Shown: positions 50,292 to 59,667, counted from the stretch's first letter. The stretch is 64,000 nt of DNA from RH-AL1 sp050013235 (GCA_050013235.1 JBEKFQ010000001.1:229184-293183); one strand, 5' to 3'. The notes: generated by a model from the letters alone, not told the origin. Numbers and translations are program-made.

Positions 50292-50825
50292 TTATACCAA
50301 TTTTTCAACCTGGGCATATTCCAATTCGACCGGCGTGGCACGACCGAAGATCGATACCGCGACCTTGACGCGCGACCGGCTCTCGTCGACTTCCTCGACG
50401 ATCCCGTTGAACGAGGCGAACGGCCCATCCGCGACACGCACGGATTCGCCGACCTCGAAGGAGATGGAGGCCTTCGGCCGCTCGACCCCTTCGGCCACCT
50501 GGCCCTTGATCCGCTCGGCCTCGGCATCCGAAATCGGAACGGGACGCTTATCCGCCCCCAGAAAACCCGTGACCTTCGGGGTATTCTTGATGAGGTGATA
50601 GATATCGTCGGTGAGATCGCATTTCACGAGCACATAGCCCGGAAAGAACTTCCGTTCTGTGTTGATCTTACGGCCTTTGCGGACCTCGACGACCTGCTCC
50701 ACCGGCACCAGAATCTCGTCGAACTTCTCCTCGAGATGGCGCTGCGCCGCCTGCTCCTTGATGGAAGACGCGACCTTTTTCTCGAAGTTCGAATGGGCGT
50801 GAACGATATACCAGCGCTTGGTCAT
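50292..50825 (-). CDS. nusG: Transcription termination/antitermination protein NusG
   Basis: A 177-residue NusG. The N-terminal RNA polymerase-binding domain (RWYIVHAHSNFEKKVASSIKE, then FFPGYVLVKCDL) and the C-terminal KOW domain (VGESVRVADGPFASFNGIVEEVD) are both present. The ATG at 50825 is the family start (MTKRWYIVHAHS); the upstream extension to 50849 is not needed. It lies 20 bp after secE and 135 bp before rplK, as in most bacteria. Confidence 0.98.
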   Translation of the reverse strand: MTKRWYIVHAHSNFEKKVASSIKEQAAQRHLEEKFDEILVPVEQVVEVRKGRKINTERKFFPGYVLVKCDLTDDIYHLIKNTPKVTGFLGADKRPVPISDAEAERIKGQVAEGVERPKASISFEVGESVRVADGPFASFNGIVEEVDESRSRVKVAVSIFGRATPVELEYAQVEKLV

Positions 50826-50845
50826 GGCAGTACGTTGTTCCTGTC

Positions 50846-51037
50846 TCAATGGCCGAGGCTAAGAATAAAACCGATCAGGAGATGGATGCCCTGGTCGGCC
50901 GCAAACAGAAACAAACTGGCGAGAACGCACATGATGACGACGAGAACAGTCGTGATCGAGGTCTCGCGCCGGTTCGGCCAAGTCACCTTGTTGGCTTCCT
51001 GCCGGACGTCTTGCAAAAAATGATACGGATTGGTCAT
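50846..51037 (-). CDS. secE: Preprotein translocase subunit SecE
   Basis: A 63-residue single-span SecE, the short bacterial type. An amphipathic helix (PYHFLQDVRQEANKVTWPNRRE) is followed by a transmembrane segment at about residues 32-55 (VLVVIMCVLASLFLFAADQG). The ATG at 51037 starts MTNPYHFLQDV; the frame open to 51187 is not coding. It clamps SecY in the inner membrane. It lies between tRNA-Trp and nusG. Confidence 0.96.
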   Translation of the reverse strand: MTNPYHFLQDVRQEANKVTWPNRRETSITTVLVVIMCVLASLFLFAADQGIHLLIGFILSLGH

Positions 51038-51305
51038 GGACTCAAATCGCGGGGGCTGGCGCGCTTGCCGGTGCAAATCGCAGGAACGAATCCCGGATGA
51101 ACCCGCAAAGGCAAAAAATGGTGGCGCGGAACCGTCCGGTTTCGCGCCACAAACCTTGCTCATAAAGCGAGTCCCACCGGGTTGCAAGCCGCAAATGCAA
51201 ACGACGGGGCAAATTCGCTATCTCAGCCTGGGGGGAAAGCGAGCTAAGCCCGGCTATGTACGGCGCGCGGAAAAGAGTTAAGACGCGCGGAAAAGAGAAA
51301 CGCGC

Positions 51306-51383
<78 letters not shown>

Positions 51384-51427
51384 ACGAGACCCGTTCTTTG
51401 CCGCAAGTTGGCCCGGCAAGCAAGAGG

Positions 51428-51748
51428 CTAAATTGGCTCCACCCACACCGCCGTGCCGTAAGCCAAAACTTCGGTAATGCCGTCCATGATCTCGTTGGCA
51501 TCGTAACGCATGCCGACGACCGCATTGGCGCCGCCCTGGGTGGCGTGGGTGCAGAGATGATCGAAAGCCTCCTGCCGCGCCGTCTCCGCGAGATGAACAT
51601 AGGCACCGAGCTTGCCGCCGAAAATCGACTGCACGCCGCCGATGAAATTGCCGATGATGCTGCGCGAACGCACGGTAATGCCCCGGACGATGCCGAGATG
51701 GCGCACGATGCGGTAGCCTGCAATGTCGTTTGTCGTCGAAACCATCAT
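51428..51748 (-). CDS. YbjQ/UPF0145-family protein
   Basis: A 106-residue single-domain protein of the YbjQ family (PF01906), small beta-rich proteins that form pentamers and are loosely annotated as heavy-metal binding. The conserved pattern VSTTNDIAGYRIVRHLGIVRGITVRSRSIIGNFIGGVQSIFGGK is followed by QEAFDHLCTHATQGGANAVVGMRYD. GGAGGAG precedes the ATG. The biochemical function of the family is unknown. It lies 44 bp upstream of tRNA-Trp, so the tRNA promoter probably lies within or just after this gene. Confidence 0.9.
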   Translation of the reverse strand: MMVSTTNDIAGYRIVRHLGIVRGITVRSRSIIGNFIGGVQSIFGGKLGAYVHLAETARQEAFDHLCTHATQGGANAVVGMRYDANEIMDGITEVLAYGTAVWVEPI

Positions 51749-51900
51749 GATTCGCTCCTCCCCGCCGGCATCCCTTATGCCTTTTGGTTTAGATGAGCCC
51801 GTGGGGAGATGCGAACCAGCGATTGCCCGGCGAGCCGCTAAATAATATGAAACGAGAAGCCGGTGGCATCCGCCGCCGCTTTTCCAGGACTCGATTCTCG

Positions 51901-52323
51901 ATGCGCGGAATTGGTATCGTGTTGGCGGCCCTCGCCTTGGCCCTCACGGCCGCCCCATTAGCGGGACGCGCGGAAACCGTGAGCTATGTCTCGATTGGCT
52001 GCGACACGCTGGAAGCCACGCAGATGGCCGAGGAAGCGGTGCTCGATAAAATGAGCGGCAAGGATCGCAATGCCTTCAGCCGGATCGACGCCTACCGGAA
52101 AAAGGCCGGCCCCGGCGCCTGCCGGCCGCTGAACCAGGGCGATCAGGTCACCGTCGTCCGCCAAGAGACCATTCAAGAAGTCGTGAGAGGGAAAGAAGGC
52201 GTTCAGGACGTCATTTATTCCTGCGTGCGCGAACGCGAAGAATCCAAACTGCGGCCGGACGACCCCGACTGCTATTGGATCCGCTACCGCCATCTCAAAC
52301 TCCCGCCGGGGGTCGATCATTAA
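51901..52323 (+). CDS. Small secreted cysteine-containing protein, unknown
   Basis: A 140-residue protein from the ATG at 51901. It has a clear signal peptide (MRGIGIVLAALALALTAAPL, cleavage likely after GRA) and a mature part of about 115 residues with four cysteines (SIGCDT, GACRPL, YSCVRE, PDCYWI). Two disulfides in the periplasm are plausible. The longer in-frame ATGs at 51847 and 51793 would give an unusually long, Arg-rich n-region. The ribosome-binding sites are weak for all three, with AGGA about 11 bases before 51901. I do not recognise the family. It is divergent from ybjQ and convergent with pgm. Confidence 0.6.
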   Translation: MRGIGIVLAALALALTAAPLAGRAETVSYVSIGCDTLEATQMAEEAVLDKMSGKDRNAFSRIDAYRKKAGPGACRPLNQGDQVTVVRQETIQEVVRGKEGVQDVIYSCVREREESKLRPDDPDCYWIRYRHLKLPPGVDH

Positions 52324-52377
52324 GCGGATTACATCAAGAATATCAATATATTATACCAATGTCCTCACGAACTAGAT

Positions 52378-54009
52378 TCATGTGATCACATCCGGCTTTT
52401 CGCGCCCGGTCCGTTCCTCGATCTCCGCGAGCCGGTTCGCGATCGCGATCAAGGGCGCCAGAACCTCTTGCGCATCGGCGCCATGGCGGGCCGGGTCCGG
52501 CTCGAAGCGCTCGAGATAGACGCGCAAGGTGGCGCCGGAGGTTCCCGTCCCGGACAGGCGATAGACGATCCGCGAACCATCCTCGAAAATCACGCGGATC
52601 CCCTGCTTGGAACTTATCGAACCATCGACGGGGTCGGTATAGGCGAAATCGTCGGCGGTCTCGACCACCAGCCCGTCGAGCGTCTTGCCCGGCAACGTGG
52701 CGAGTTGGTCCCGCAAATGCGCGATCAAGCCGTTCGCCGCCTCCGAATCGACCTCTTCGTAATCGTGACGGGAGTAATAATTCTGGCCGTGAATGCGCCA
52801 ATGTTCCCGGACGATGTCGCGCACGGACTGCCGGCGCACGGCCAGAATGTTGAGCCAGAGCAAAACGGCCCAGAGCCCATCCTTCTCCCTGACGTGATCG
52901 GAGCCGGTCCCCGCGCTCTCCTCGCCACAGATCGTCGCGAGCCCGGCATCGAGCAGATTGCCGAAGAATTTCCAGCCGGTCGGGGTTTCGTAAGCGGGAA
53001 TGCCCAACCGGGCCGCCACCCGGTCGGCGGCGGCGCTGGTCGGCATGGAACGGGCGATCCCGCGCAGGCCGCTCTTGTAGCCGGGCGCGAGATGGGCATT
53101 GGCGGCGAGCAGAGCGAGACTATCGGAGGGCGTCACGAACAGGCCCCGGCCGATGATGAGATTGCGGTCGCCGTCGCCATCGGAGGCCGCGCCGAGATCC
53201 GGTGCGTCCGGCCCCATCATGAGATCGTAAAGATCCTTGGAATGAACGAGATTGGGATCGGGATGGTGGCCGCCGAAATCCGGCAGGGGGACGGCATTGA
53301 CGACGCTGCCCGCCGGCGCGCCGAGCTCGTCTTCGAGAATGGCCTTGGCATAAGGGCCGGTGACGGCATGCATGGCATCGAAGCGCAACGTCAGCCCGCC
53401 CGCGATCGCCGCGCGGATCGCGTCGAAATCGAAAAGCGTGCGCATCAGCGCCTTGTAATCGGTCACGGGATTGATGATCTCGACCGTGGTGCCGCCGAGC
53501 GTGACCGTTCCCAGCCGGTCGAGATCGAGGTCTGGCGCGTCAGCGATAAAGTAACGGTCGATCGTCAGGGTGCGGGCGTAAATCGCCTGGGTGATCTTTT
53601 CGGGCGCCGGGCCGCCGTTCGCCACATTGAATTTGATGCCGAAATCGCCATCCGGCCCGCCAGGATTATGCGAGGCGGAGAGCACGATGCCGCCATAGGC
53701 CTTCCGTGCCCGGATGATGCAGGAGGCGGCGGGCGTCGAGAGCAACCCGCCCTGCCCCACGAGAATCCGGCCAAATCCATGCGCCGCCGCCATTTTCACG
53801 ATGGTCTGGATCGCCTCGCGGTTGAAATAGCGCCCGTCGCCGCCAACCACCAGGGTCTGGCCTTTCGCCCCGTCGAGACTGTCGAAGATCGATTGGACGA
53901 AATTCTCGACATAATGAGGCGCCTGAAACACCTGCACTTTCTTGCGCAGCCCCGACGTTCCGGGATTCTGCCCCGCGATCGGCGCTGTCTCGACGGTGCG
54001 AATGCTCAT
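52378..54009 (-). CDS. pgm: Phosphoglucomutase (alpha-D-glucose type)
   Basis: A 543-residue enzyme interconverting glucose 1- and 6-phosphate. The phosphoserine loop is LSASHNPGG, the Mg2+ loop DGDGDR, the sugar-binding loop CGEESAGTGSDH, and the phosphate-binding loop in the C-terminal domain RLSGTGTSGATLRVYLE. GGGGAG lies before the ATG. It is divergent from eda/edd/glgC/glgA across 275 bp. It connects ADP-glucose synthesis (GlgC) with glucose 6-phosphate, so it fits functionally with the neighbouring cluster. Confidence 0.97.
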   Translation of the reverse strand: MSIRTVETAPIAGQNPGTSGLRKKVQVFQAPHYVENFVQSIFDSLDGAKGQTLVVGGDGRYFNREAIQTIVKMAAAHGFGRILVGQGGLLSTPAASCIIRARKAYGGIVLSASHNPGGPDGDFGIKFNVANGGPAPEKITQAIYARTLTIDRYFIADAPDLDLDRLGTVTLGGTTVEIINPVTDYKALMRTLFDFDAIRAAIAGGLTLRFDAMHAVTGPYAKAILEDELGAPAGSVVNAVPLPDFGGHHPDPNLVHSKDLYDLMMGPDAPDLGAASDGDGDRNLIIGRGLFVTPSDSLALLAANAHLAPGYKSGLRGIARSMPTSAAADRVAARLGIPAYETPTGWKFFGNLLDAGLATICGEESAGTGSDHVREKDGLWAVLLWLNILAVRRQSVRDIVREHWRIHGQNYYSRHDYEEVDSEAANGLIAHLRDQLATLPGKTLDGLVVETADDFAYTDPVDGSISSKQGIRVIFEDGSRIVYRLSGTGTSGATLRVYLERFEPDPARHGADAQEVLAPLIAIANRLAEIEERTGREKPDVIT

Positions 54010-54284
54010 GCCTGTATCTCCCCCTGAAACCTTCTCTTTCTTTCCGCATTTTCGTCCGGGCGGCTAGTGGCCATAAAAAAGAAGCGCTGGCTCAATTCGC
54101 GCAAGCCGAATCCCCCGCGGACCGCTATGATGAAAAAATAGGTTTTGCTCCAACACCATCCCGGTCTGCAAAACAGGCATGGCGATTGCTGACGTAGGCG
54201 AAACCGCCCAAACGATCGAGGCCGGCACCAATCGAGGCCAGACTATCGGGCCTCACGCATTCAACCCGGAGGGGAAAGCTAGGC

Positions 54285-54947
54285 ATGAGCGGTCCGGACC
54301 CCAAGCACTCGAACGACATGTCTTCGAATACCCGGGCCCTGTTGCGGAGCGCGCGGCTGATTCCCGTCTTGACCATCACCGATGCCGGCACGGCCGTGCC
54401 GCTGGCCCGCGCGCTCGTCGCCGGCGGGGTGCGCACGCTCGAAATCACCCTGCGTACCGCAGCCGGCGCGGCCGCCGCCACCGCGATTCTCGAACAGGTG
54501 CCCGGCGCCATCGTCGGGCTCGGCACCGTACTGACCGCCGCCGATCTCGCTTTGTGCAGGGAACGTGGGTTCCATTTCGCCTTCAGTCCCGGAGCCTCGC
54601 CGGCTCTGCTCGACGCCGCCGCCAAGGCCGGGGTCGCTTTCGTGCCGGGCATTCAAACGGCGTCCGAGATCATGGCCTGCCTTGAACGTGGCTTCGACAC
54701 GATGAAATTCTTCCCAGCCGTCCCCGCCGGGGGCATCGCCGCCGTGAAGGCGTTGGCCGGACCTTTCCCGAATGTCGGCTTCTGTCCGACGGGCGGCATT
54801 TCGGAGTCCGACACCGCCGCTTGGCTCAGCCTCCCCAATGTCTTGGCGGTCGGCGGCTCCTGGCTTGCGCCTCCCGAGGAAGTGGCACGCGGCGATTGGG
54901 CGGCGATTACCGCCAGAGCTAGCCGGGCGCTCGCGGCTTTGAGCTAG
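54285..54947 (+). CDS. eda: KDPG/KHG aldolase
   Basis: A 220-residue class I aldolase cleaving 2-keto-3-deoxy-6-phosphogluconate to pyruvate and glyceraldehyde 3-phosphate. The catalytic Glu lies in LEITLRTAAG, the Schiff-base Lys in TMKFFPAVPAGG, and the phosphate-binding motif is CPTGGIS. An internal ATG at 54318 is an alternative start, nearer the usual family length. It is followed 36 bp later by edd, so the two Entner-Doudoroff steps are probably co-transcribed, in the order eda-edd. Confidence 0.95.
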   Translation: MSGPDPKHSNDMSSNTRALLRSARLIPVLTITDAGTAVPLARALVAGGVRTLEITLRTAAGAAAATAILEQVPGAIVGLGTVLTAADLALCRERGFHFAFSPGASPALLDAAAKAGVAFVPGIQTASEIMACLERGFDTMKFFPAVPAGGIAAVKALAGPFPNVGFCPTGGISESDTAAWLSLPNVLAVGGSWLAPPEEVARGDWAAITARASRALAALS

Positions 54948-54983
54948 GCCTCGGGTTTCACACTAAGATCGAGGATCAGGCTC

Positions 54984-56792
54984 ATGCATGAACGAGTTTC
55001 CGAGATCACGGATCGCATCGTCCGCCGCAGTCTCGACGCGCGGACCCGCTACCTCGACCGGATCGACGCCGCCGCCGAAAGCGCCAAACTGCCGCGCGAA
55101 AAGCTCGGCTGCGCCAACCAGGCCCATGCGTTCGCGGCCTCGCCGCCTGGCGACAAGCTCAAGCTCTCGAGCGGCCATACGCCCAATCTCGGCATCGTCA
55201 CCGCCTATAACGACATGCTCTCGGCGCATCAGCCCTACGAGCGTTTCCCCGAATTGATCCGCAAGGCGGCGCGGGCGGCGGGCGGGACGGCGCAGGTCGC
55301 GGGCGGCGTGCCCGCCATGTGCGATGGAGTCACCCAGGGCGAGACCGGCATGGAACTCTCGCTGTTTTCCCGCGATGTCATCGCGCTGGCGACCGCTGTC
55401 GCGCTATCGCACCAGAGCTACGACGCCGCCGTTTATCTCGGCATTTGCGATAAGATCGTGCCGGGTCTGGTCATCGGTGCGCTCGCCTTCGGGCATCTCC
55501 CCGCGGTGTTCATCCCCTCGGGGCCGATGGTTTCCGGGCTCGGTAATAGCGAAAAAGCGAAAACCCGCCAGCTCTTCGCCGAAGGCAAGGTCGGCCGCGA
55601 CGTGCTGCTGAAGTCGGAGATGGCCTCTTATCACGGCCCCGGCACCTGCACCTTTTACGGCACGGCCAACACCAATCAAATGCTGATGGAAATCATGGGC
55701 CTGCAACTGCCGGGCTCGTCCTTCGTCAATCCCAACACGCCGCTCCGCGATGCCTTGACCACCGAGGCGGCCCGCCGGGCGCTGGCGCTCACGGCATCGG
55801 GCAATAACTATACGCCCATCGGCCGGCTGCTCGACGAACGCGCTTTCGTAAACGGCGTCGTCGGATTGCACGCGACGGGCGGCTCGACCAACCATACGAT
55901 CCATCTCGTCGCTATGGCCCGCGCCGCCGGGATTACGTTGACCTGGGACGATTTCGCCGCTTTGGCCGAGGTCACACCCCTACTCTGCCGCATCTATCCC
56001 AACGGCCAGGCCGACGTGAACCACTTCCATGCCGCTGGCGGCATGGGCTTTTTGATCCGCGAATTGCTCGGGGGCGGCCTGCTCCATCCCGATGTTTCGA
56101 CCGTCTGGGGACCGCTCAGCGCCTATGCCAACGAGCCCATGCTGGCACCCGATGGCGGAATTGCCTGGCGCGACACACCGGCGAAAAGCTTGGCGCCGGA
56201 TGTTTTGCGCGGGATCGACGCGCCTTTCGCCGCTACCGGCGGCTTGCATATGCTGGACGGCAATCTCGGCCGCGCGGTTATCAAGACCTCGGCGCTTAGG
56301 GAAGATCGCCATGTCATCGAGGCCCCGGCCATCGTCTTCGAGAGCCAAGAGGCGCTGCAATCGGCCTTCAAGCGCGGGGAACTCGAGCGCGACTTCGTGG
56401 CCGTCGTCCGCTTCCAAGGCCCCAAGGCCAATGGCATGCCAGAACTGCACAAGCTGATGCCGCCGCTCGGCGTCCTACAAGATCGCGGGTTTCGCGTGGC
56501 CTTGGTGACCGATGGCCGTCTCTCCGGTGCCTCCGGCAAAGTGCCGGCCGCGATCCATGTCACGCCGGAAGCTGTGGAGGGCGGCGGCATCGCGAAATTG
56601 CGCGATGGCGACATGATCCGTGTGGATGCCCCAAACGGCAGCCTCGATGCGTTGGTCGATGCGGCGGAATGGGCGGCGCGCGAGCCGGCCACCGCCGATC
56701 TCAGCGCCAATACCCATGGCGTGGGACGCGAACTTTTCGCCGCCTTCCGCGCCAATGCCGCACCGGCAGACATGGGCGCGGCCATTTTCTGA
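54984..56792 (+). CDS. edd: 6-Phosphogluconate dehydratase
   Basis: A 602-residue iron-sulfur dehydratase of the IlvD/Edd family, forming KDPG from 6-phosphogluconate. Family motifs are GIVTAYNDMLSAHQPYERFPE, AMCDGVTQGETGMELSLFSRD and TCTFYGTANTNQMLMEIMGLQLPGSSF (cluster cysteines in CDG and TCT), then LVTDGRLSGASGKVPAAIHV. GAGGAT precedes the ATG. Its glucose-6-phosphate dehydrogenase and lactonase partners are not in the window. Confidence 0.97.
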   Translation: MHERVSEITDRIVRRSLDARTRYLDRIDAAAESAKLPREKLGCANQAHAFAASPPGDKLKLSSGHTPNLGIVTAYNDMLSAHQPYERFPELIRKAARAAGGTAQVAGGVPAMCDGVTQGETGMELSLFSRDVIALATAVALSHQSYDAAVYLGICDKIVPGLVIGALAFGHLPAVFIPSGPMVSGLGNSEKAKTRQLFAEGKVGRDVLLKSEMASYHGPGTCTFYGTANTNQMLMEIMGLQLPGSSFVNPNTPLRDALTTEAARRALALTASGNNYTPIGRLLDERAFVNGVVGLHATGGSTNHTIHLVAMARAAGITLTWDDFAALAEVTPLLCRIYPNGQADVNHFHAAGGMGFLIRELLGGGLLHPDVSTVWGPLSAYANEPMLAPDGGIAWRDTPAKSLAPDVLRGIDAPFAATGGLHMLDGNLGRAVIKTSALREDRHVIEAPAIVFESQEALQSAFKRGELERDFVAVVRFQGPKANGMPELHKLMPPLGVLQDRGFRVALVTDGRLSGASGKVPAAIHVTPEAVEGGGIAKLRDGDMIRVDAPNGSLDALVDAAEWAAREPATADLSANTHGVGRELFAAFRANAAPADMGAAIF

Positions 56793-56849
56793 TCATGAGA
56801 CACGCCCGAATTCAAAAGCCGCCGGCAAAGCGGCACACGGAGGAACGAA

Positions 56850-58118
56850 ATGGAGGAGCCGATTCGGGCGAATGCGCCGCTCGCGCGTCATGCGATGGCT
56901 TTCGTCCTCGCCGGGGGGCGTGGCAGCCGCTTGATGGAATTGACGGACAGCCGGGCCAAGCCGGCGGTTTATTTCGGCGGCAAATCCCGGATCATCGATT
57001 TCGCGCTGAGCAATGCGTTGAACTCCGGCATCCGCCGCATTGGCGTCGCCACGCAATACAAAGCCCATAGCCTCATCCGCCATCTTCAACGCGGCTGGAA
57101 CTTCTTCCGCCAGGAACGCAATGAAAGTTTCGATATTCTGCCCGCGAGCCAACAGGTCTCCGAAAACGGCTGGTATGCCGGCACGGCCGACGCGGTCTAC
57201 CAGAACATCGCGATCATCGAGGGCTACGCGCCGCGCTATATCGTGCTGCTGGCGGGCGATCATATCTACAAACAGGATTACGAACCCATGCTGCAGCAGC
57301 ATGTGGTACAAGGCGCCGATGTCACCGTCGGCTGTATCGAAGTGCCGCGCGCCGAAGCCGCGGGGTTTGGCGTAATGGCGATCGACGCCAACGACCAAAT
57401 CGTCTCCTTTCTGGAAAAGCCCGCCAACCCGCCTGGCATGCCGGGCAAGCCGGACCGGGCGCTGGCCAGCATGGGGATTTATGTCTTCGAGACGGGGTTC
57501 CTGTTCGACCAGCTCCGCCGGGATGCCGCCGATCCGCACAGCAGCCACGATTTCGGCAAGGATATCGTGCCCTACCTCGTCGCCAACGGAAAAGCCGTGG
57601 CGCATCGCTTCGCGCGGTCTTGCGTGCGCTCGTCCAACGAGGCCGAGACATATTGGCGCGATGCGGGCACGCTCGATTCCTACTGGGAAGCCAATATCGA
57701 TCTCACCGATGTCCTGCCCGGCCTCGATCTCTACGACCGGCATTGGCCGATCTGGACCTATGGCGAAATCGTGCCTCCGGCGAAATTCGTCCACGACGAC
57801 GACGGCCGGCGCGGCATGGCGACGGATTCCCTGATCTCCGGCGGCTGCATCGTCAGCGGGACGGCGGTGAACAAGACGCTGCTCTTCACCGGCGTCCACG
57901 TCCATTCCTACGGCAAGATCGAGGGCGCGGTCATTTTGCCCTACGCCGACATCGGCCGCTATTGCAGGCTGAAGAATGTCATCGTGGATCGCGGCGTGCG
58001 CCTTCCCGAAGGCCTCGTCGCCGGCGAAGACCCCGTGCTCGACTCCAAACGCTTCCGCCGGACCGAGAAAGGGATATGCCTGATCACCCAGCCGATGGTG
58101 GATCGGCTGGGAATGTGA
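56850..58118 (+). CDS. glgC: Glucose-1-phosphate adenylyltransferase
   Basis: A 422-residue ADP-glucose pyrophosphorylase, the committed step of glycogen synthesis. The N-terminal nucleotidyltransferase domain has FVLAGGRGSRLMELTDSRAKPAVYFGG and the substrate motif LLAGDHIYKQDYEPML. The C-terminal beta helix includes VSGTAVNKTLLFTGVHVHSYGKIEGAVILPYADIG. GGAGGA precedes the ATG. It follows edd by 57 bp and precedes the synthase gene. Control by fructose 6-phosphate or pyruvate is usual in Alphaproteobacteria but cannot be read from the sequence. Confidence 0.97.
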   Translation: MEEPIRANAPLARHAMAFVLAGGRGSRLMELTDSRAKPAVYFGGKSRIIDFALSNALNSGIRRIGVATQYKAHSLIRHLQRGWNFFRQERNESFDILPASQQVSENGWYAGTADAVYQNIAIIEGYAPRYIVLLAGDHIYKQDYEPMLQQHVVQGADVTVGCIEVPRAEAAGFGVMAIDANDQIVSFLEKPANPPGMPGKPDRALASMGIYVFETGFLFDQLRRDAADPHSSHDFGKDIVPYLVANGKAVAHRFARSCVRSSNEAETYWRDAGTLDSYWEANIDLTDVLPGLDLYDRHWPIWTYGEIVPPAKFVHDDDGRRGMATDSLISGGCIVSGTAVNKTLLFTGVHVHSYGKIEGAVILPYADIGRYCRLKNVIVDRGVRLPEGLVAGEDPVLDSKRFRRTEKGICLITQPMVDRLGM

Positions 58119-58199
58119 GGCGGTCCGGACTGACGGCGCTGGGTCGCGGTTTGAGACCAGCTTACTTTCAAATAAGAAACCAACGAGTTTTCCCGCCCC

Positions 58200-59423
58200 A
58201 TGCCAGACCTTCGCAAGGTTGCTCTCTTCACCAAGGAATATCCGCCCTACGTCTACGGCGGCGCCGGCGTTCACGTGGAATATCTCTCTCGCGCGCTGGC
58301 CAAATCGATCGAGGTCGAAGTCCGCTGTTTCGGCGATCAACACGCGAACGACGGCAATCTCAGCCTGCGCGGCACGCCGCAATGGGAGGAGACCAAACGA
58401 AATACCGATCCCCGTTTCTCCGGGGCGGTCGATGCTTTCGCGCGCTCGCTCGTCATGGCCAAGGACCGGCTCGATGCGGATCTCGTGCATTGCCACACCT
58501 GGTACACCGATATGGGCGGCCTGTTCGCGAGTAAACTTTGGGGCGTGCCCTATATCCTGACCATCCATTCGCTCGAGCCGCTGCGGCCCTGGAAGGTCGA
58601 GCAGCTCGGCAATGCCTATTATCTCAGCGCTTGGATGGAGCGCACCGCCATCGAGCAAGCCGATGCGGTGATCGCGGTCTCGCGCGAGACCCGCGCCGAT
58701 GTGCTGCGCCTGTTCGACATCGCACCCGAGCGCGTCCATGTCATCCACAATGGCATCGATCTCGAGGAATATAGACCCGTGGCGACGAAGGACGTGCTGA
58801 TTGCCAACGGCATCGACCCGGACCGGCCGTTCTTGCTGTTCGTCGGCCGGGTCACGCGCCAAAAAGGCATCATCCATCTCGTCAATGCGATCCCTTCGAT
58901 CGATCCCAGTTTGCAAATCGTGCTCTGCGCCGGCGCGCCCGACACGCCGGAGATCGCGCGAGAGATGGAAGCGAGTGTCGCCAAGGCCGCGTCGCTGCGG
59001 CCAGACATTATCTGGATCCGCGACATGCTGCCGCGCGCGGACGCCATCGAACTTTACAGCCATGCCGCCATCTTCTGTTGCCCCTCGGTCTACGAGCCCT
59101 TCGGGATCATCAATCTGGAAGCCATGGCCTGCGAGACCGCCGTCGTCGCCTCGAACGTGGGCGGTATTCCCGAAGTGGTGATACCCGGAGAAACCGGCTT
59201 GCTCGTCGATCCCGGCCTGACGCCCGGCGGGTTCGATCCCGCCGATCCGCCCGCCTTTTCGCTGCGTTTGGCCGAGGCCATCAACCGCCTGGCCCGCGAC
59301 CCCGCCCTGCGCCAGCGCTTCGGCCAAGCCGGACGGCGCCGCGTGCTCGAGCATTTCACCTGGGACGCCATCGCGGAGCGGACGCTCGCGCTTTACAAGC
59401 AGGTGATTACAGCAAGAGGATAA
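58200..59423 (+). CDS. Short glycogen synthase / maltose-1-phosphate synthase (actinobacterial GlgA/GlgM type)
   Basis: A 407-residue GT4-type glycosyltransferase with a GT-B fold. The N-terminal acceptor domain starts VALFTKEYPPYVYGGAGVHVEYLSRAL, and the C-terminal nucleotide-sugar domain has LLFVGRVTRQKGIIHLV and PSVYEPFGIINLEAMACETAVVASNVGGIPEVV. Proteobacterial GlgA proteins are GT5 enzymes of about 480 residues with a KTGGL motif. This protein lacks that motif and instead resembles the Corynebacterium/Mycobacterium type, where GlgM makes maltose 1-phosphate for GlgE. It follows glgC by 81 bp with only a weak ribosome-binding site. No glgE is in the window. Confidence 0.85.
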   Translation: MPDLRKVALFTKEYPPYVYGGAGVHVEYLSRALAKSIEVEVRCFGDQHANDGNLSLRGTPQWEETKRNTDPRFSGAVDAFARSLVMAKDRLDADLVHCHTWYTDMGGLFASKLWGVPYILTIHSLEPLRPWKVEQLGNAYYLSAWMERTAIEQADAVIAVSRETRADVLRLFDIAPERVHVIHNGIDLEEYRPVATKDVLIANGIDPDRPFLLFVGRVTRQKGIIHLVNAIPSIDPSLQIVLCAGAPDTPEIAREMEASVAKAASLRPDIIWIRDMLPRADAIELYSHAAIFCCPSVYEPFGIINLEAMACETAVVASNVGGIPEVVIPGETGLLVDPGLTPGGFDPADPPAFSLRLAEAINRLARDPALRQRFGQAGRRRVLEHFTWDAIAERTLALYKQVITARG

Positions 59424-59487
59424 CCCGTCAATTGCGAGCGCAGCGACGGCCAAAGGCCGGTCTCCCGCGATGAAACGCGGCCGTCCT

Positions 59488-59553
59488 TGCGAGCGAAGCG
59501 AAGCAATCCATTTTGCCGCCTGCACCACGATGGATTGCTTCGCTTCGCTCGCA
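59488..59553. repeat. Intergenic inverted repeat with 24-bp perfect arms
   Basis: The left arm (59488-59511) reads TGCGAGCGAAGCGAAGCAAT and ends TCCAT; the right arm (59530-59553) is its exact reverse complement, across an 18-bp loop. One further mismatch-tolerant extension reaches about 59483 and 59558. A partial single arm (TTGCGAGCGCAGCGA) lies at about 59432-59446. The TTGCGAGCGAAGCGAAGCAA motif is common in intergenic repeats of Bradyrhizobium-like genomes. It follows the glgM-type gene and lacks a T-run. Confidence 0.8.
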
Positions 59554-59667
59554 ATGACGCATGGACCACAGCGGTCTGCAGCCTTAACTTGTTAGGAAAG
59601 GCGCTAGCCCGGGGCCGGCGCGTCCGGTATCACCATCGCATCCCCATTCCATCGGATGAGGCAGATC

